Source: Kriegella sp965368185
GTDB lineage: Bacteria; Bacteroidota; Bacteroidia; Flavobacteriales; Flavobacteriaceae
Direction of reading: 5' to 3'
Length of the DNA: 62,382 nt
Assembly: GCA_965368185.1 (NCBI GenBank)
Contig: CBDULZ010000019.1
Location: 1-62,382 of the forward strand
Each line of letters starts with the position of its first letter. Within the stretch, counting starts at the first letter, position 1. A program made the position numbers and the translations under genes. Positions 1-8,834 of the stretch are shown piece after piece. The notes below the pieces were generated by a model that was given only the letters and a program-made list of their open reading frames with translations, was not told the origin of the DNA and did no database searches.

Positions 1-1103
1 TCGTCTTTGTTCATATCATGAACGGCAATATTGAGTCCCGCACCGGAATCAGAATCGATTAAGTGTTCTTTAAAGTATGGAGGGGTTTCTGGTGTAAATG
101 CTATCCAGAATAAGTACGGGGTTTCGGCATCACCGGCATCATTGCCGTTATGGGCAAGAAATCGCTTTCCGGTTATATAATCCTTGCTTCCGTCATTATT
201 TAAATCGGCCATTATCGAAGCATGGGTCTGTGCTGTTGTGGTACTGATTAGATGGGTACTGAAATTGTGGTTTTCGCCTTGTTCGTGCCACCATACACCC
301 AGTTTGTGGGCGGAGGCGCTTACAACATCACTTTTACCGTCACCATTCACATCGAGTACTTGCATATGCGAACAGGGCTCTCCTAGATTGGCGGAATGAA
401 ATTTCCAATCTCCTGATTTTTTATCTTTTTTACCTTCAAACCATCCTTCGGTAACGACGACATCTTTAATACCATCGTTATTTACATCGCCATACCCGAT
501 ACCGTGGGAATATTGTTCTGTTCCAGGTACGTTTTCGGTACTGAGGGCAAAACGCTTCCATTCGGTTTCTCCAGCGCGCAAAGGTGCCTGTAACCAGACG
601 ATTTGTTTTTTGGCTACATCACCGCAGAGAATATCGAGTCTGCCGTCCCCATCAATGTCGATAAAACCTGGTGATTCGTTCGAGATTCCCATGGAATCTG
701 CAATAATATGTTTTTGCCATACACCTTCCTTATTTTTAGGGTTTTCAAACCAAAATCCTGGTTTGCCCGGATAGTCGATAATGACAACATCGTCCCATCC
801 ATCTAAATTCACATCCATGCCTAAATTCAGGAAAGATTCACTGTATTCCTTATAGGGATCAAATGTGCGTGACGGAGCCATTTCATGCTGTTTCCAAGAA
901 GGGGCCTCGAACCAATAGTAGCCAGCGACAATGTCCAATTTCCCATCCTTGTTTAAATCGGCCACGGCCACACCCTCCGAAATGAAATCACGAGTCAGAA
1001 TGGTTTTTTTAAAATCAGCTGTAGCTTTCGATTGTGCGCAAACCATTTGTAGCCCTGTAAAAAGTAGTCCAATAATATTCAATATGCCAAAACCATTTTT
1101 CAT
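1..1103 (-). CDS. FG-GAP/VCBS repeat exported protein, C-terminus beyond window
   Basis: An open frame runs from an ATG at 1103 on the minus strand to the window edge without a stop, so only about 367 N-terminal residues are visible. The first ~23 residues form a Sec signal peptide ending near VCAQ. The rest carries repeated calcium-binding-like blades of the type DLNKDGKLD, DVNLDGWDD, DIDGDGRLD, DVNNDGIKD, DVNGDGKSD and DLNNDGSKD, the hallmark of FG-GAP/VCBS beta-propellers. Each blade is followed by a WFE or similar aromatic segment. Such proteins are secreted or surface-attached and often accompany sugar-degrading enzymes; a catalytic role is not evident. It starts 22 bp after the stop of the cupredoxin-dehydrogenase gene and is probably cotranscribed with it. 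Confidence 0.85.
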   Translation of the reverse strand, partial: MKNGFGILNIIGLLFTGLQMVCAQSKATADFKKTILTRDFISEGVAVADLNKDGKLDIVAGYYWFEAPSWKQHEMAPSRTFDPYKEYSESFLNLGMDVNLDGWDDVVIIDYPGKPGFWFENPKNKEGVWQKHIIADSMGISNESPGFIDIDGDGRLDILCGDVAKKQIVWLQAPLRAGETEWKRFALSTENVPGTEQYSHGIGYGDVNNDGIKDVVVTEGWFEGKKDKKSGDWKFHSANLGEPCSHMQVLDVNGDGKSDVVSASAHKLGVWWHEQGENHNFSTHLISTTTAQTHASIMADLNNDGSKDYITGKRFLAHNGNDAGDAETPYLFWIAFTPETPPYFKEHLIDSDSGAGLNIAVHDMNKD

Positions 1104-1125
1104 CACATTTGTTTTTTAGGAATTG

Positions 1126-3996
1126 CTATTTTTTTAAAATGGAATCGATCATCTTCTGGTATATCAATCCTTCGGAGCCCTTTTTACCGTAACGTTCCCG
1201 CCGATCTTGCAATACTTTCTTGGAAGCGGGTGTATTAATTGCCCCAATTCTTCTTATGGAATAGTTAAGGAACTTGGGCATTTGGGTATTCTCGGCCATT
1301 TGTAAAAGGCGTTGTGCATCAACGGCCGCCAATGGTTCCGCTGCATACCAGAGCATCAAGGTCAGGTTATGGTCACCACTATCTTCCGGCCTTTGAAGCA
1401 ACCCTTCTAGAACATCCCATCGGTGTTTGGGAGCCAAACGCAACAACCCGGAAGTCAAATAGAGCCGCACCAAAGCCGAATCGTCATTTTCTGCCATTGT
1501 GATAAAAACGTCGAGAGTTTCAGGAGCAACTCTTTTATTTTCTGTAAGCAATTGAATGGCCCAGCTTCGTATGTATTCGTCGGAATGATTGAGCAGGTCG
1601 CGTAACTCGACTTCTGAAAGTCCGTCGGTAACATAAAGCGTCCATAACGCCCTTAGTTTTCGTGTTATATCAGGATGGTCGGCCAGTATTTTTTTCAGGG
1701 CCCGGTGTGTTTCAGGGTTTCCACCACGCTCTTGAAGAATTGTACGGGCCTGTCGTACGTACCACTCGTTTTCATGCAATTGATAGTTGACCAGTTCGCT
1801 GTCGGAAGCTTTGTTCAGGTCAACTTGTACCCATTTGTCGTTTTTATGTGAAATTTTAAAAATACGGCCCAATGTTTTATCATGTACATCGGGGTTCGGA
1901 CTGTGGCATTGGTTTTGGTCGTACCAGTCTATGGCAAATACCGAACCGCTGGCGTCATATTTAAAATTCAGCCATTGTGACCATGAGTCGTTCATTTTTA
2001 AAAAATCCTTTTTGTGGGAAGCTACATATCCTGAACCCGATCGTGTCAATAAATCATTGTTCAATATCGATCCGTTGATATTGTTCATAAAGATGGTATT
2101 GTGGTATTCCTCGGGCCAGGAATTTCCGCCTAAATAGATCATCGCTCCGGCATGGGCATGGCCTCCACCAGCCGCCGCTGATCTAAAATTGCCGGCATGC
2201 GGCCCGCGGTCACCCAAATAATGCACGTGGTCACCAATGGTTTTAATATCGTCGTAGGTATATGGATTGAAATGTTGCCCGGCTTGACGTTGATATCTGG
2301 CGCCTTGAATTACATGGTACATATGCGGAATAACGCAGACCGTAATAAAGGGGTGGCCATGATCGTTGAAATCAATCCCCCATGGATTGCTCGTTCCTTC
2401 TGAGAATACTTCGAAATCATGTCGCGTTGGATGGTAGCGCCATACCGCGCCATTCAACTTTGTCCGTTGGTCGTCCGTGGCACCAGGTTTACCTACATTA
2501 GAGTGTGTAAATACGCCGTGTACGCCATAAAGCCAACCATCGGGCCCCCAACGTAGGTTATTGAGTACTTCATGAGTGTCGTCGAGTCCCCACCCGTCAA
2601 GCAATATTTTTGGAGGCCCCGCAGGTTTGTCATTGGCCTTGTCGATAGGGATGAACAAAAGATAGGGAGCGGCACCTATCCAAACGCCACCCATACCCAC
2701 TTCAATGCCGCTGGCCATGTTCAAACCTTCCATAAACACTTTTCTTTTGTCCAAAATGCCATCACCATTGGTGTCTTCAAATATTAAGATGCGATCTCTG
2801 CCTTTTCCTTCCGCTGCAGGAACCGGATAAGTATGACCTTCAACGACCCATAATCTGCCACGGGCATCGAGGGTAAAACTGATGGGACGTACCACATCGG
2901 GTTCGGCTGCCGCCAAGGTAACTTTGAATCCGTCTGGAAGTGTCATGGCTTTTGCAGCTTCTTTACCCGATAGTCCCGAGTTTACTATGGGGTCCAAGGG
3001 AGGCATTACGATGATATCTTTTTGAAAGAGTTCATTGGGGAAACTGGGACGGGTCGGGTAAAATAGAAAATCGTCAAAACTGATATGTGCCCAAATATCG
3101 TCACGGATATACGGGATAGGGGAAGTGCCGCTCTCATTGTCGATAATGCGGATGAAGATATTTTTTTTAAGGTAATCATTCAAATTGACCACTACAGGTT
3201 GCATTGTCGCGCGACCTTGACCTGATGATTTAAAAATTACTTCGTTTGTTTCGGCTTCAACGATCTCTACCCGAGTATCGGCCAAAGCGCCACCGGAAAC
3301 CCTAAAAGATGCAAAGGGGTAGGTAACCTCAAAAGGCACCGAAGTAAGTGTTCCTTTCAGTTTATAATTTGTTGTTCCCCCACTGCTCAGAAAGAAATCG
3401 CCATCAAATGCCACTGGGGAGTTTTCCTCATGAACGGGAGAAGGCCTATTAAAGAGCGGATTTTTAAAGGCCTCGCCTTCCGCCTTCCAATCGCTGAGGT
3501 TTCCTCTTTCAAACCCTACATTCAAAGGTTTTCCATTTTTCATAGGTACGATTCCCGCAATTACGGGAGGCGAGAGGTCACCCTCAGCAATTTGAAATTT
3601 TCCGACCATTCCTGCGGCACGGTGTCCGGGAACCGTACAATAATATGTGTCATCGCTCTCCGCCCAAAAGCTGATATCTGTTGTGGAACCCTTCTCAAGC
3701 AAAGTGCCACTTTTTATACCAATCTTTTCCATGGCAATATCGTGGGTCATGGTTTCACCATTGATAATCATGATACGAACGCGATCACCCTTATTTGCAC
3801 GTAATGTGGGGTTTCTTGTACCATCTTTTGCGAAATACCCTAGCATACTTGCCTCAAGGGTATATTCGCGATCGATTATTGTAGAATCACGCACTTGATT
3901 TTCGACGGTCTCTCCTTTTTTATCCTGTCGACATCCTATTGACAACAATAATAATAGTAATGGGATAACAGCAATACGCAAACGGCCTTTTAACAT
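1126..3996 (-). CDS. Lipoprotein with N-terminal cupredoxin, jelly-roll and PVC-type dehydrogenase domain
   Basis: The ATG at 3996 gives 956 residues and a clean lipoprotein signal (hydrophobic LLLLLL then SIGCRQ); a longer TTG-started frame to 4032 is less likely. Residues ~30-145 form a cupredoxin with a full type 1 copper site: His in MTHDIAM, then Cys, His and Met in YYCTVPGHRAAGM. Residues ~160-325 resemble a jelly-roll carbohydrate-binding module (GFERGNLSDW). From ~345 (LPDGFKVTLAAAEPDVVRP) comes the beta-propeller of the 'putative membrane-bound dehydrogenase' family, known mainly from Planctomycetes. The C-terminal ~200 residues are helical, HEAT-like. Substrate is unknown; it probably oxidises a sugar or its derivative, passing electrons to the copper domain. 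It lies between the DUF1080 gene and the FG-GAP gene. Confidence 0.85.
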   Translation of the reverse strand: MLKGRLRIAVIPLLLLLLSIGCRQDKKGETVENQVRDSTIIDREYTLEASMLGYFAKDGTRNPTLRANKGDRVRIMIINGETMTHDIAMEKIGIKSGTLLEKGSTTDISFWAESDDTYYCTVPGHRAAGMVGKFQIAEGDLSPPVIAGIVPMKNGKPLNVGFERGNLSDWKAEGEAFKNPLFNRPSPVHEENSPVAFDGDFFLSSGGTTNYKLKGTLTSVPFEVTYPFASFRVSGGALADTRVEIVEAETNEVIFKSSGQGRATMQPVVVNLNDYLKKNIFIRIIDNESGTSPIPYIRDDIWAHISFDDFLFYPTRPSFPNELFQKDIIVMPPLDPIVNSGLSGKEAAKAMTLPDGFKVTLAAAEPDVVRPISFTLDARGRLWVVEGHTYPVPAAEGKGRDRILIFEDTNGDGILDKRKVFMEGLNMASGIEVGMGGVWIGAAPYLLFIPIDKANDKPAGPPKILLDGWGLDDTHEVLNNLRWGPDGWLYGVHGVFTHSNVGKPGATDDQRTKLNGAVWRYHPTRHDFEVFSEGTSNPWGIDFNDHGHPFITVCVIPHMYHVIQGARYQRQAGQHFNPYTYDDIKTIGDHVHYLGDRGPHAGNFRSAAAGGGHAHAGAMIYLGGNSWPEEYHNTIFMNNINGSILNNDLLTRSGSGYVASHKKDFLKMNDSWSQWLNFKYDASGSVFAIDWYDQNQCHSPNPDVHDKTLGRIFKISHKNDKWVQVDLNKASDSELVNYQLHENEWYVRQARTILQERGGNPETHRALKKILADHPDITRKLRALWTLYVTDGLSEVELRDLLNHSDEYIRSWAIQLLTENKRVAPETLDVFITMAENDDSALVRLYLTSGLLRLAPKHRWDVLEGLLQRPEDSGDHNLTLMLWYAAEPLAAVDAQRLLQMAENTQMPKFLNYSIRRIGAINTPASKKVLQDRRERYGKKGSEGLIYQKMIDSILKK

Positions 3997-4046
3997 GGGT
4001 GTTGTTTTGAAGTTTTTCGGTTTCTTACCCAAGAGACTTTATATTT

Positions 4047-4748
4047 TTATTTTAGTTCTTCGATGGTTATGTCTTTAAAGGCCACTTCTGCCTTACCTCC
4101 GCCGTGAATCTGAAGCCCTATAAGGCCCGTTTGGGGTATGTTTAAATCTTCTTCGGTATAGTCTACAGTTTCATGTCCATTGATGTATAATCTGATTCTA
4201 CGATTTTCAGCATGTATCTCGTAGTCGTTCCAATCGCCTTTCTTAATCCATTGAAGAACCTGCAAGGAGTCGGGTGCTGCCATAGTTTTCTTTCTACGTG
4301 ACTCGTCATATAGACTCGCCCAATAGTCTTTACCCCAATCCGCTTGATAGCCGATCATTTCATAATCGGGGTCTGTCATTCGTACACTATGAAATTGAAC
4401 TCCCGAATTGATAAACCCTTCGTTCCCTGTTAATTTAATTTTCAGTTTCAGGATAAAATTGGAAAATTTACGATCAGTACACAAAAAATCGTTGTGGGGA
4501 ACGGTTTTATCAAGCGATCCCCCGATGAGCATTCCATCCTCGATTCGCCATGTATTTAGGGTATCCCCCTCCCAGCCCGTAAAAGTTTGACCATCAAAAA
4601 GCACTTGTGTTTTGGTAGCGGGAGATTTGCAAGCCATGGAAGCAAAGAGTAGTATAAAGAGCATAGCGTGAAATAATTGGAATATAATTTTGCTAGTATT
4701 CGCCGTACGGGACTGCTCTTTTAATTCCTTCAGAAAATTAATTTTCAT
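4047..4748 (-). CDS. DUF1080 (3-keto-disaccharide hydrolase-like) lipoprotein
   Basis: This 233-residue protein begins with a long basic N-region, a hydrophobic stretch and a Cys in ASMACKSP, consistent with an exported lipoprotein; an internal ATG at 4664 would give a more ordinary signal. The body has the concanavalin-like DUF1080 pattern: LFDGQTFTGWEGD at the start, GWE/IEDGMLIG, then NSGVQFHS, YEMIGYQAD and DWNDYEI, ending with LIGLQIHGGG and FKDITIEEL. Members of this family hydrolyse 3-keto-glycosides produced by periplasmic glucoside 3-dehydrogenases. That fits its place directly upstream of a dehydrogenase-like gene, 50 bp apart on the same strand. It is probably the first gene of the minus-strand unit that ends in the FG-GAP gene. 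Confidence 0.85.
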   Translation of the reverse strand: MKINFLKELKEQSRTANTSKIIFQLFHAMLFILLFASMACKSPATKTQVLFDGQTFTGWEGDTLNTWRIEDGMLIGGSLDKTVPHNDFLCTDRKFSNFILKLKIKLTGNEGFINSGVQFHSVRMTDPDYEMIGYQADWGKDYWASLYDESRRKKTMAAPDSLQVLQWIKKGDWNDYEIHAENRRIRLYINGHETVDYTEEDLNIPQTGLIGLQIHGGGKAEVAFKDITIEELK

Positions 4749-5064
4749 TTCATGAATGGATTTTGGAATGATTTTGTTGACACTGCATAGTGTACTAAAA
4801 TTAGAAATTTAATTTTGATGTGCTACATCTTTCCCAACTTTATGAGGTACAGGGGGTAACAAGGGTGTGATTTCCAGGAAACTTTCCTCGCGCTGTATTC
4901 CATGCAATCACTTAATATACTGAAGTATTATTTTAAAAATCAAAATGGCTTCAATTTAAAGAGGTGATTGATGCTGCAGATATATTGACACGAAATGGAT
5001 ATGATGTTACGGATAATATCCCTTTCTTAGATTTTTGATCAAAAACTTATTAAGTTTAACCCAC
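4749..5064. other. Divergent intergenic region with a possible coding relic
   Basis: This 316 bp gap separates the divergent DUF1080 and sulfatase genes and must hold both promoters; no clear TAnnTTTG element was found. On the plus strand at about 4939-5037 a frame opens only after a TAA and reads protein-like sequence (WLQFKEVIDAADILTRNG, ending NIPFLDF and a stop). It has no start codon, so it may be the C-terminal scrap of a deleted gene. Its parent family was not recognised. Confidence 0.35.
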
Positions 5065-6771
5065 ATGAATACAAAACCCACTTTTCATTTTGCTGCGCTT
5101 CTCGCTATTGCCATAGGAATCTTTTCTGTAGGTTGCAAATCGAAAACTAATAAGCCCGCTACTTCGATGGGCAATTCCTTTTCAGATAAACCCAACATCA
5201 TAATAATCATGGCAGATGACTTGGGCTTTTCCGATTTGGGCTGTTATGGTGGGGAAATAGAAACCCCTAATTTGGATCGATTGGCAGCAAATGGTGTTCG
5301 GTCAAATGCATTTTACAACACTTCGCGCTGTTGTCCGACGAGAGCGTCATTGTTGACCGGGCTCTATCCACACCAGGCTGGACTCGGTCGCATGACCATG
5401 GATGCGAGGCTCCCAGGGTATCGTGGTAGTCTTCAACCCAATACGGTAACCATCGCCGAAGTACTAAAAGATGCAGGCTATCAAACAGGCATGACGGGTA
5501 AGTGGCATGTTTCTGAAACCGTTGATTTGGGTAACGAAAAACAACTGAAATGGCTGGCACATCAAAAAAACAATGGGCCATTTTCAGATATAGCTTCATA
5601 CCCCACCTCTAGAGGTTTTGATAAATATTATGGGAATATTTGGGGTGTGGTCGATTATTTTGATCCCTTTAGCTTGGTTAACGGTACCGAAGAAGTAAAA
5701 GAAGTGCCCAAAGACTATTATCATACCAACGCCATAGGAGATTCTGCGGTGGCCTATGTCGAGCAGTTTTCAGGGTATAAGAATCCTTTTTTTCTGTATG
5801 TGGCCCATTGCGCGCCCCATTGGCCGCTCCAAGCTCCTGTAGAAACCATTCAGAAATACGTAAAAGTTTATGAAAAAGGATGGGAGGCTATTCGCGATAA
5901 GCGGTATGAGAAATTGAAATCGCAAGGTATTCTTACCGAGCAGAGCAGGTTGCCGGCCTTTATGTTTCCAGAGGAGAATTGGGAAGAGAATATAGACAAA
6001 GCTTGGGATGTGCGGGCAATGGCGGTGCATGCCGCCATGGTAGATTTATTGGATCAATCGGTAGGGAAACTTTTATATAAGTTGGAAGCTACGGGAGAGT
6101 TGAACAATACGATGATCTTGTTTCTTTCCGATAATGGCGCAAGTTCAGAAAGACCTTCAAAATATGGACCTGGGTTTGACAGGGCAGTAAGCACCCGAGA
6201 TGGCAGAATTGTTAATTTTCCGGTCAATAAAGATAGTTTGCCGGGTCCGCAGACCGTTCTTTCAGGTATCGGCCCAAAATGGGCGCATACGGTCAATACC
6301 CCTTTCCTATATTGGAAAGCCAGAGTTTACGAAGGGGGAATAAATACTCCGTTTATCGCCTTTTGGCCCGATGGGATAAAGGACAAAGGAGCTGTTCGGG
6401 AATTTCCTGCACATGTTACCGATATTATGGCGACTTGTTTGGCCGTTTCTGGGGCTGAATATCCGAAACGATATAAGGGCAATGAAATTACACCTACAGT
6501 AGGAAGAAGTTTTTTACCTATTTTAAAAGGAACTGCCAATTCTGGAACCCAAGAAACCTTTTTTTGGGAACATTTTGGTTCCAATGCCTTGAGAAAGGGC
6601 GATTGGAAACTGGTTAAACTCGATAGTAAAAGCCCGTGGGAACTCTATAATATTTCAAGCGATAAAACTGAAATAGATAATGTGGCCAAGGATCATCAAG
6701 AAGTTGTCGCTGAGTTGGCCGAAGAGTGGAAGAAATTGGCAAAGCAATACCATGTTTATCCAGCCCCATAG
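5065..6771 (+). CDS. Arylsulfatase-type sulfatase lipoprotein
   Basis: The protein has 568 residues from the ATG at 5065; an in-frame TTG at 5035 lies before the signal peptide and is unlikely. A lipoprotein signal ends at SVGCKSK. The type I sulfatase core follows: the metal-binding start IIIMADDLGFSDLGCYGG, and the formylglycine motif C-C-P-T-R at residues 89-93 in the context SRCCPTRASLLTG, so Cys89 would be converted by a maturase. GKWHV, APHWPL and FLSDNGAS supply further active-site blocks, and NALRKGDWKLV lies near the C-terminus. It would remove sulfate esters from a glycan or aryl substrate in the periplasm or at the cell surface. It diverges from the DUF1080 gene, and a decayed hybrid two-component regulator lies downstream. 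The substrate subfamily cannot be set without comparison to SulfAtlas. Confidence 0.92.
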   Translation: MNTKPTFHFAALLAIAIGIFSVGCKSKTNKPATSMGNSFSDKPNIIIIMADDLGFSDLGCYGGEIETPNLDRLAANGVRSNAFYNTSRCCPTRASLLTGLYPHQAGLGRMTMDARLPGYRGSLQPNTVTIAEVLKDAGYQTGMTGKWHVSETVDLGNEKQLKWLAHQKNNGPFSDIASYPTSRGFDKYYGNIWGVVDYFDPFSLVNGTEEVKEVPKDYYHTNAIGDSAVAYVEQFSGYKNPFFLYVAHCAPHWPLQAPVETIQKYVKVYEKGWEAIRDKRYEKLKSQGILTEQSRLPAFMFPEENWEENIDKAWDVRAMAVHAAMVDLLDQSVGKLLYKLEATGELNNTMILFLSDNGASSERPSKYGPGFDRAVSTRDGRIVNFPVNKDSLPGPQTVLSGIGPKWAHTVNTPFLYWKARVYEGGINTPFIAFWPDGIKDKGAVREFPAHVTDIMATCLAVSGAEYPKRYKGNEITPTVGRSFLPILKGTANSGTQETFFWEHFGSNALRKGDWKLVKLDSKSPWELYNISSDKTEIDNVAKDHQEVVAELAEEWKKLAKQYHVYPAP

Positions 6772-6878
6772 TGAACAAGTCCTTAAAGGAGTCCTGGGAA
6801 AAGGACTTCAGTAAAATTCGATATGTTTTGGCGATTAAAAGCTTTTGGGGAACCCTAAACTTCAGGTTGCGTCATATA

Positions 6879-7375
6879 TTACGAAGGAGTCATTTCAAAT
6901 TGCTTCTGAAAATTTCGAGCAAAACAGGTGGATGAATTATATCCCAAGATTTCTGCAACTTCGAAAATTCGATGTTTACCGCTACGCAAAAGTTCTGCCG
7001 CTCTTTTAAGTCGCGCAACATTAATCAGCTCGTTCGGGCTTAGGTTCGACATCTTCTTTATCTTTCTGAATAGGGTAGAACGGCTCGTGTGCATTATTTC
7101 TGCCAGGGTTTCGACATTCAGGTCTTGCGAACGAGATCTGAAATATTGGATTCGACAAAGGTAAGGTTGACGGTCTCGAGTTCCGTTTTTCTAAAATCGA
7201 GCAGTTGATTGACCAAATCTAAAAGGCAAGAGGTATTTTTCTCCATAACGAAAAGATTCTCTTTCAGTTCAGCATGCTGATCTACATTTTTAAGTCTCTT
7301 TTCCAAAGCACTTTTTATCAATGTCAACGGAGTGCGGATTTCGTGCGGTCCGTTTGTGCAGAATCCAATTTTACA
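6879..7375 (-). pseudogene. Relic of a SusR-like hybrid two-component regulator (HisKA + AraC ends)
   Basis: On the minus strand, 7375-7118 encodes the histidine-kinase dimerisation block of a hybrid two-component system: KIGFCTNGPHEIRTPLTLI followed by a coiled helix and LVNQLLDFRKTE. A stop then occurs at the end of ISDLVRKT. Overlapping it in another frame, from about 7135 to 6879, is an AraC-type DNA-binding domain (DLNVETLAEIMHTSRSTLFR, then KMSNLSPNELI, EILGYNSS). The ATPase and receiver domains that normally lie between, and the periplasmic propeller upstream, are gone. The gene was therefore reduced by a large internal deletion and frameshift. An intact copy would have been the natural regulator of the neighbouring sulfatase/dehydrogenase genes. 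Confidence 0.85.
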
Positions 7376-7664
7376 GTGGAATCTTTAGGCATCTGAAAAT
7401 ACTTTTAAATCTGGGGCTAATGACGATTATAGAACAGCTTTTGCCCTTGAAACACAACATTTTCCAGATGCACCGAATCAACCGGCATTCCCCATTATCG
7501 TTTTCCGTCTGGGAGACACCTATCAAACCGTTTCTGAATATAAATTTTCAACAAAATAGGAATTAAGAAGCCATGGTTTTTTAACGAGCTGTTAACCCAA
7601 TCAATTTTTAGGGCAAAAGTTTTTCAGTTTGTTGTAAATTCAAAACCATTTTGAGAACAAAAAT
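7376..7664. other. Non-coding stretch upstream of glycerate kinase
   Basis: No gene is visible in this 289 bp. The minus strand holds broken, protein-like pieces with several stops, possibly the degraded sensor part of the regulator relic, but no domain can be recognised. The last 40 bp carry TTTG at 7628-7631 and TTTTG at 7649-7653. Their spacing resembles a Bacteroidota promoter, but the TAnn part is missing. Confidence 0.4.
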
Positions 7665-8801
7665 ATGATGAACATTATCATTGCGCCCGATTCTTTTAAA
7701 GAATGCCTTTCGGCAAATGAAGTTGCCGTTGCAATTTCTAATGGAGTCTTGAAGGTGATTCCAGATGCGCAAGTCCATAAAATCCCGATTTCCGATGGGG
7801 GCGAGGGACTATTAAATACACTAATGCCAGGTTCAGGGGGTAAGTTTGTTGAGGTCGCGGTAAAGGACCCCCTGATGAGAAGTATAAAAGCAACCTATGG
7901 CATATTGGAGGATAAAAGAACGGCAGTAATCGAGATGGCCCTTGCATCGGGACTGGAGCTGCTTAAAGAACATGAGAAAAATCCCATGTTGACCTCGACT
8001 TATGGTACGGGGCAATTGATTAAAGATGCATTGGATAAGGGCTGCACAAAACTGATTATTGGAATAGGTGGTAGTGCAACAAATGATGGGGGAGCGGGAA
8101 TGGCGCGAGCCTTGGGCGCCAGGTTTTTGAATGTTAAAGGAGAGGAATTAAAGGAAGGTGGCGGAAGTTTAAATGAATTGGAAAGCATCGATCTAAATGA
8201 TTTCGACAGTCGATTATCACATTGTGAAGTTGTCGTTGCCTGTGATGTTTCCAATCCCTTGACCGGTTCAAATGGGGCTTCCATGGTTTACGGAGCCCAA
8301 AAGGGAGGGAATCCTGAAGAATTGATCAAGCTAGATGAAAACCTAGCACATTTCGCCGAAAAAATTAAAACGGATCTCAATAAAGATATTGCAGAAATAC
8401 CGGGAGCAGGTGCTGCAGGTGGAATAGGTGCGGCACTTTTGGCTTTTATGCAAGGAAAGCTTGTAAACGGTATCGGATTGGTACTTGAAACTTTGCGAAT
8501 GGAAGAGTATATTAAAAATGCGGACTTGGTGATTACCGGTGAAGGAAAAATTGATGGTCAGACCTTACATGGCAAAACCATTGCCGGAATAGCGAAAATG
8601 GCAAAAAAATATGGTGTACCGGTAGTTGTGATTACGGGTAAAATAGGGGAAGATATCGACCCTATTTATGACATGGGAGTTTGTGGGGTGTATTCCATTG
8701 TAAACCAGCCCATGGATTTACATCGAGCCATAACTGAAGCTCCTCAACTCATTCAAAATAGTGTGAAAAATATTGTCGGAACCATAAAATGCTTTCGATA
8801 G
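7665..8801 (+). CDS. glxK: Glycerate kinase (GlxK/GarK family)
   Basis: This 378-residue cytoplasmic protein has the usual length of the family. It opens with MNIIIAPDSFKECLSANEV, the family signature, followed by PISDGGEGLLNTL, the EMALASGLELL block, IIGIGGSATNDGGAGMA and VVACDVSNPLTG. Near the C-terminus ADLVITGEGKIDGQT marks the second conserved active-site region. The enzyme phosphorylates D-glycerate with ATP, giving 2- or 3-phosphoglycerate and feeding glycolysis. A second ATG at 7668 is equally possible. It is the first gene of a run with tight spacing (33, 74, 12, 50 and 52 bp) that includes the Tm-1-like protein, its TIM-barrel partner, a cupin, a dehydrogenase and a ThuA protein. 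This suggests glycerate or a C3 acid as an end product of that pathway. Confidence 0.93.
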   Translation: MMNIIIAPDSFKECLSANEVAVAISNGVLKVIPDAQVHKIPISDGGEGLLNTLMPGSGGKFVEVAVKDPLMRSIKATYGILEDKRTAVIEMALASGLELLKEHEKNPMLTSTYGTGQLIKDALDKGCTKLIIGIGGSATNDGGAGMARALGARFLNVKGEELKEGGGSLNELESIDLNDFDSRLSHCEVVVACDVSNPLTGSNGASMVYGAQKGGNPEELIKLDENLAHFAEKIKTDLNKDIAEIPGAGAAGGIGAALLAFMQGKLVNGIGLVLETLRMEEYIKNADLVITGEGKIDGQTLHGKTIAGIAKMAKKYGVPVVVITGKIGEDIDPIYDMGVCGVYSIVNQPMDLHRAITEAPQLIQNSVKNIVGTIKCFR

Positions 8802-8834
8802 ATGATGGGATTTAATAACAAAACGATAGTGTAA

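Noticed and set aside
6777..6808. Inverted repeat aagtcctt / aaggactt after the first sulfatase
   Set aside because: The loop is 16 bases and there is no T-run, so a terminator cannot be supported.
7628..7653. Possible -33/-7 promoter before glycerate kinase
   Set aside because: The TTTG and TTTTG words have reasonable spacing, but the TAnn half of the -7 element is missing.
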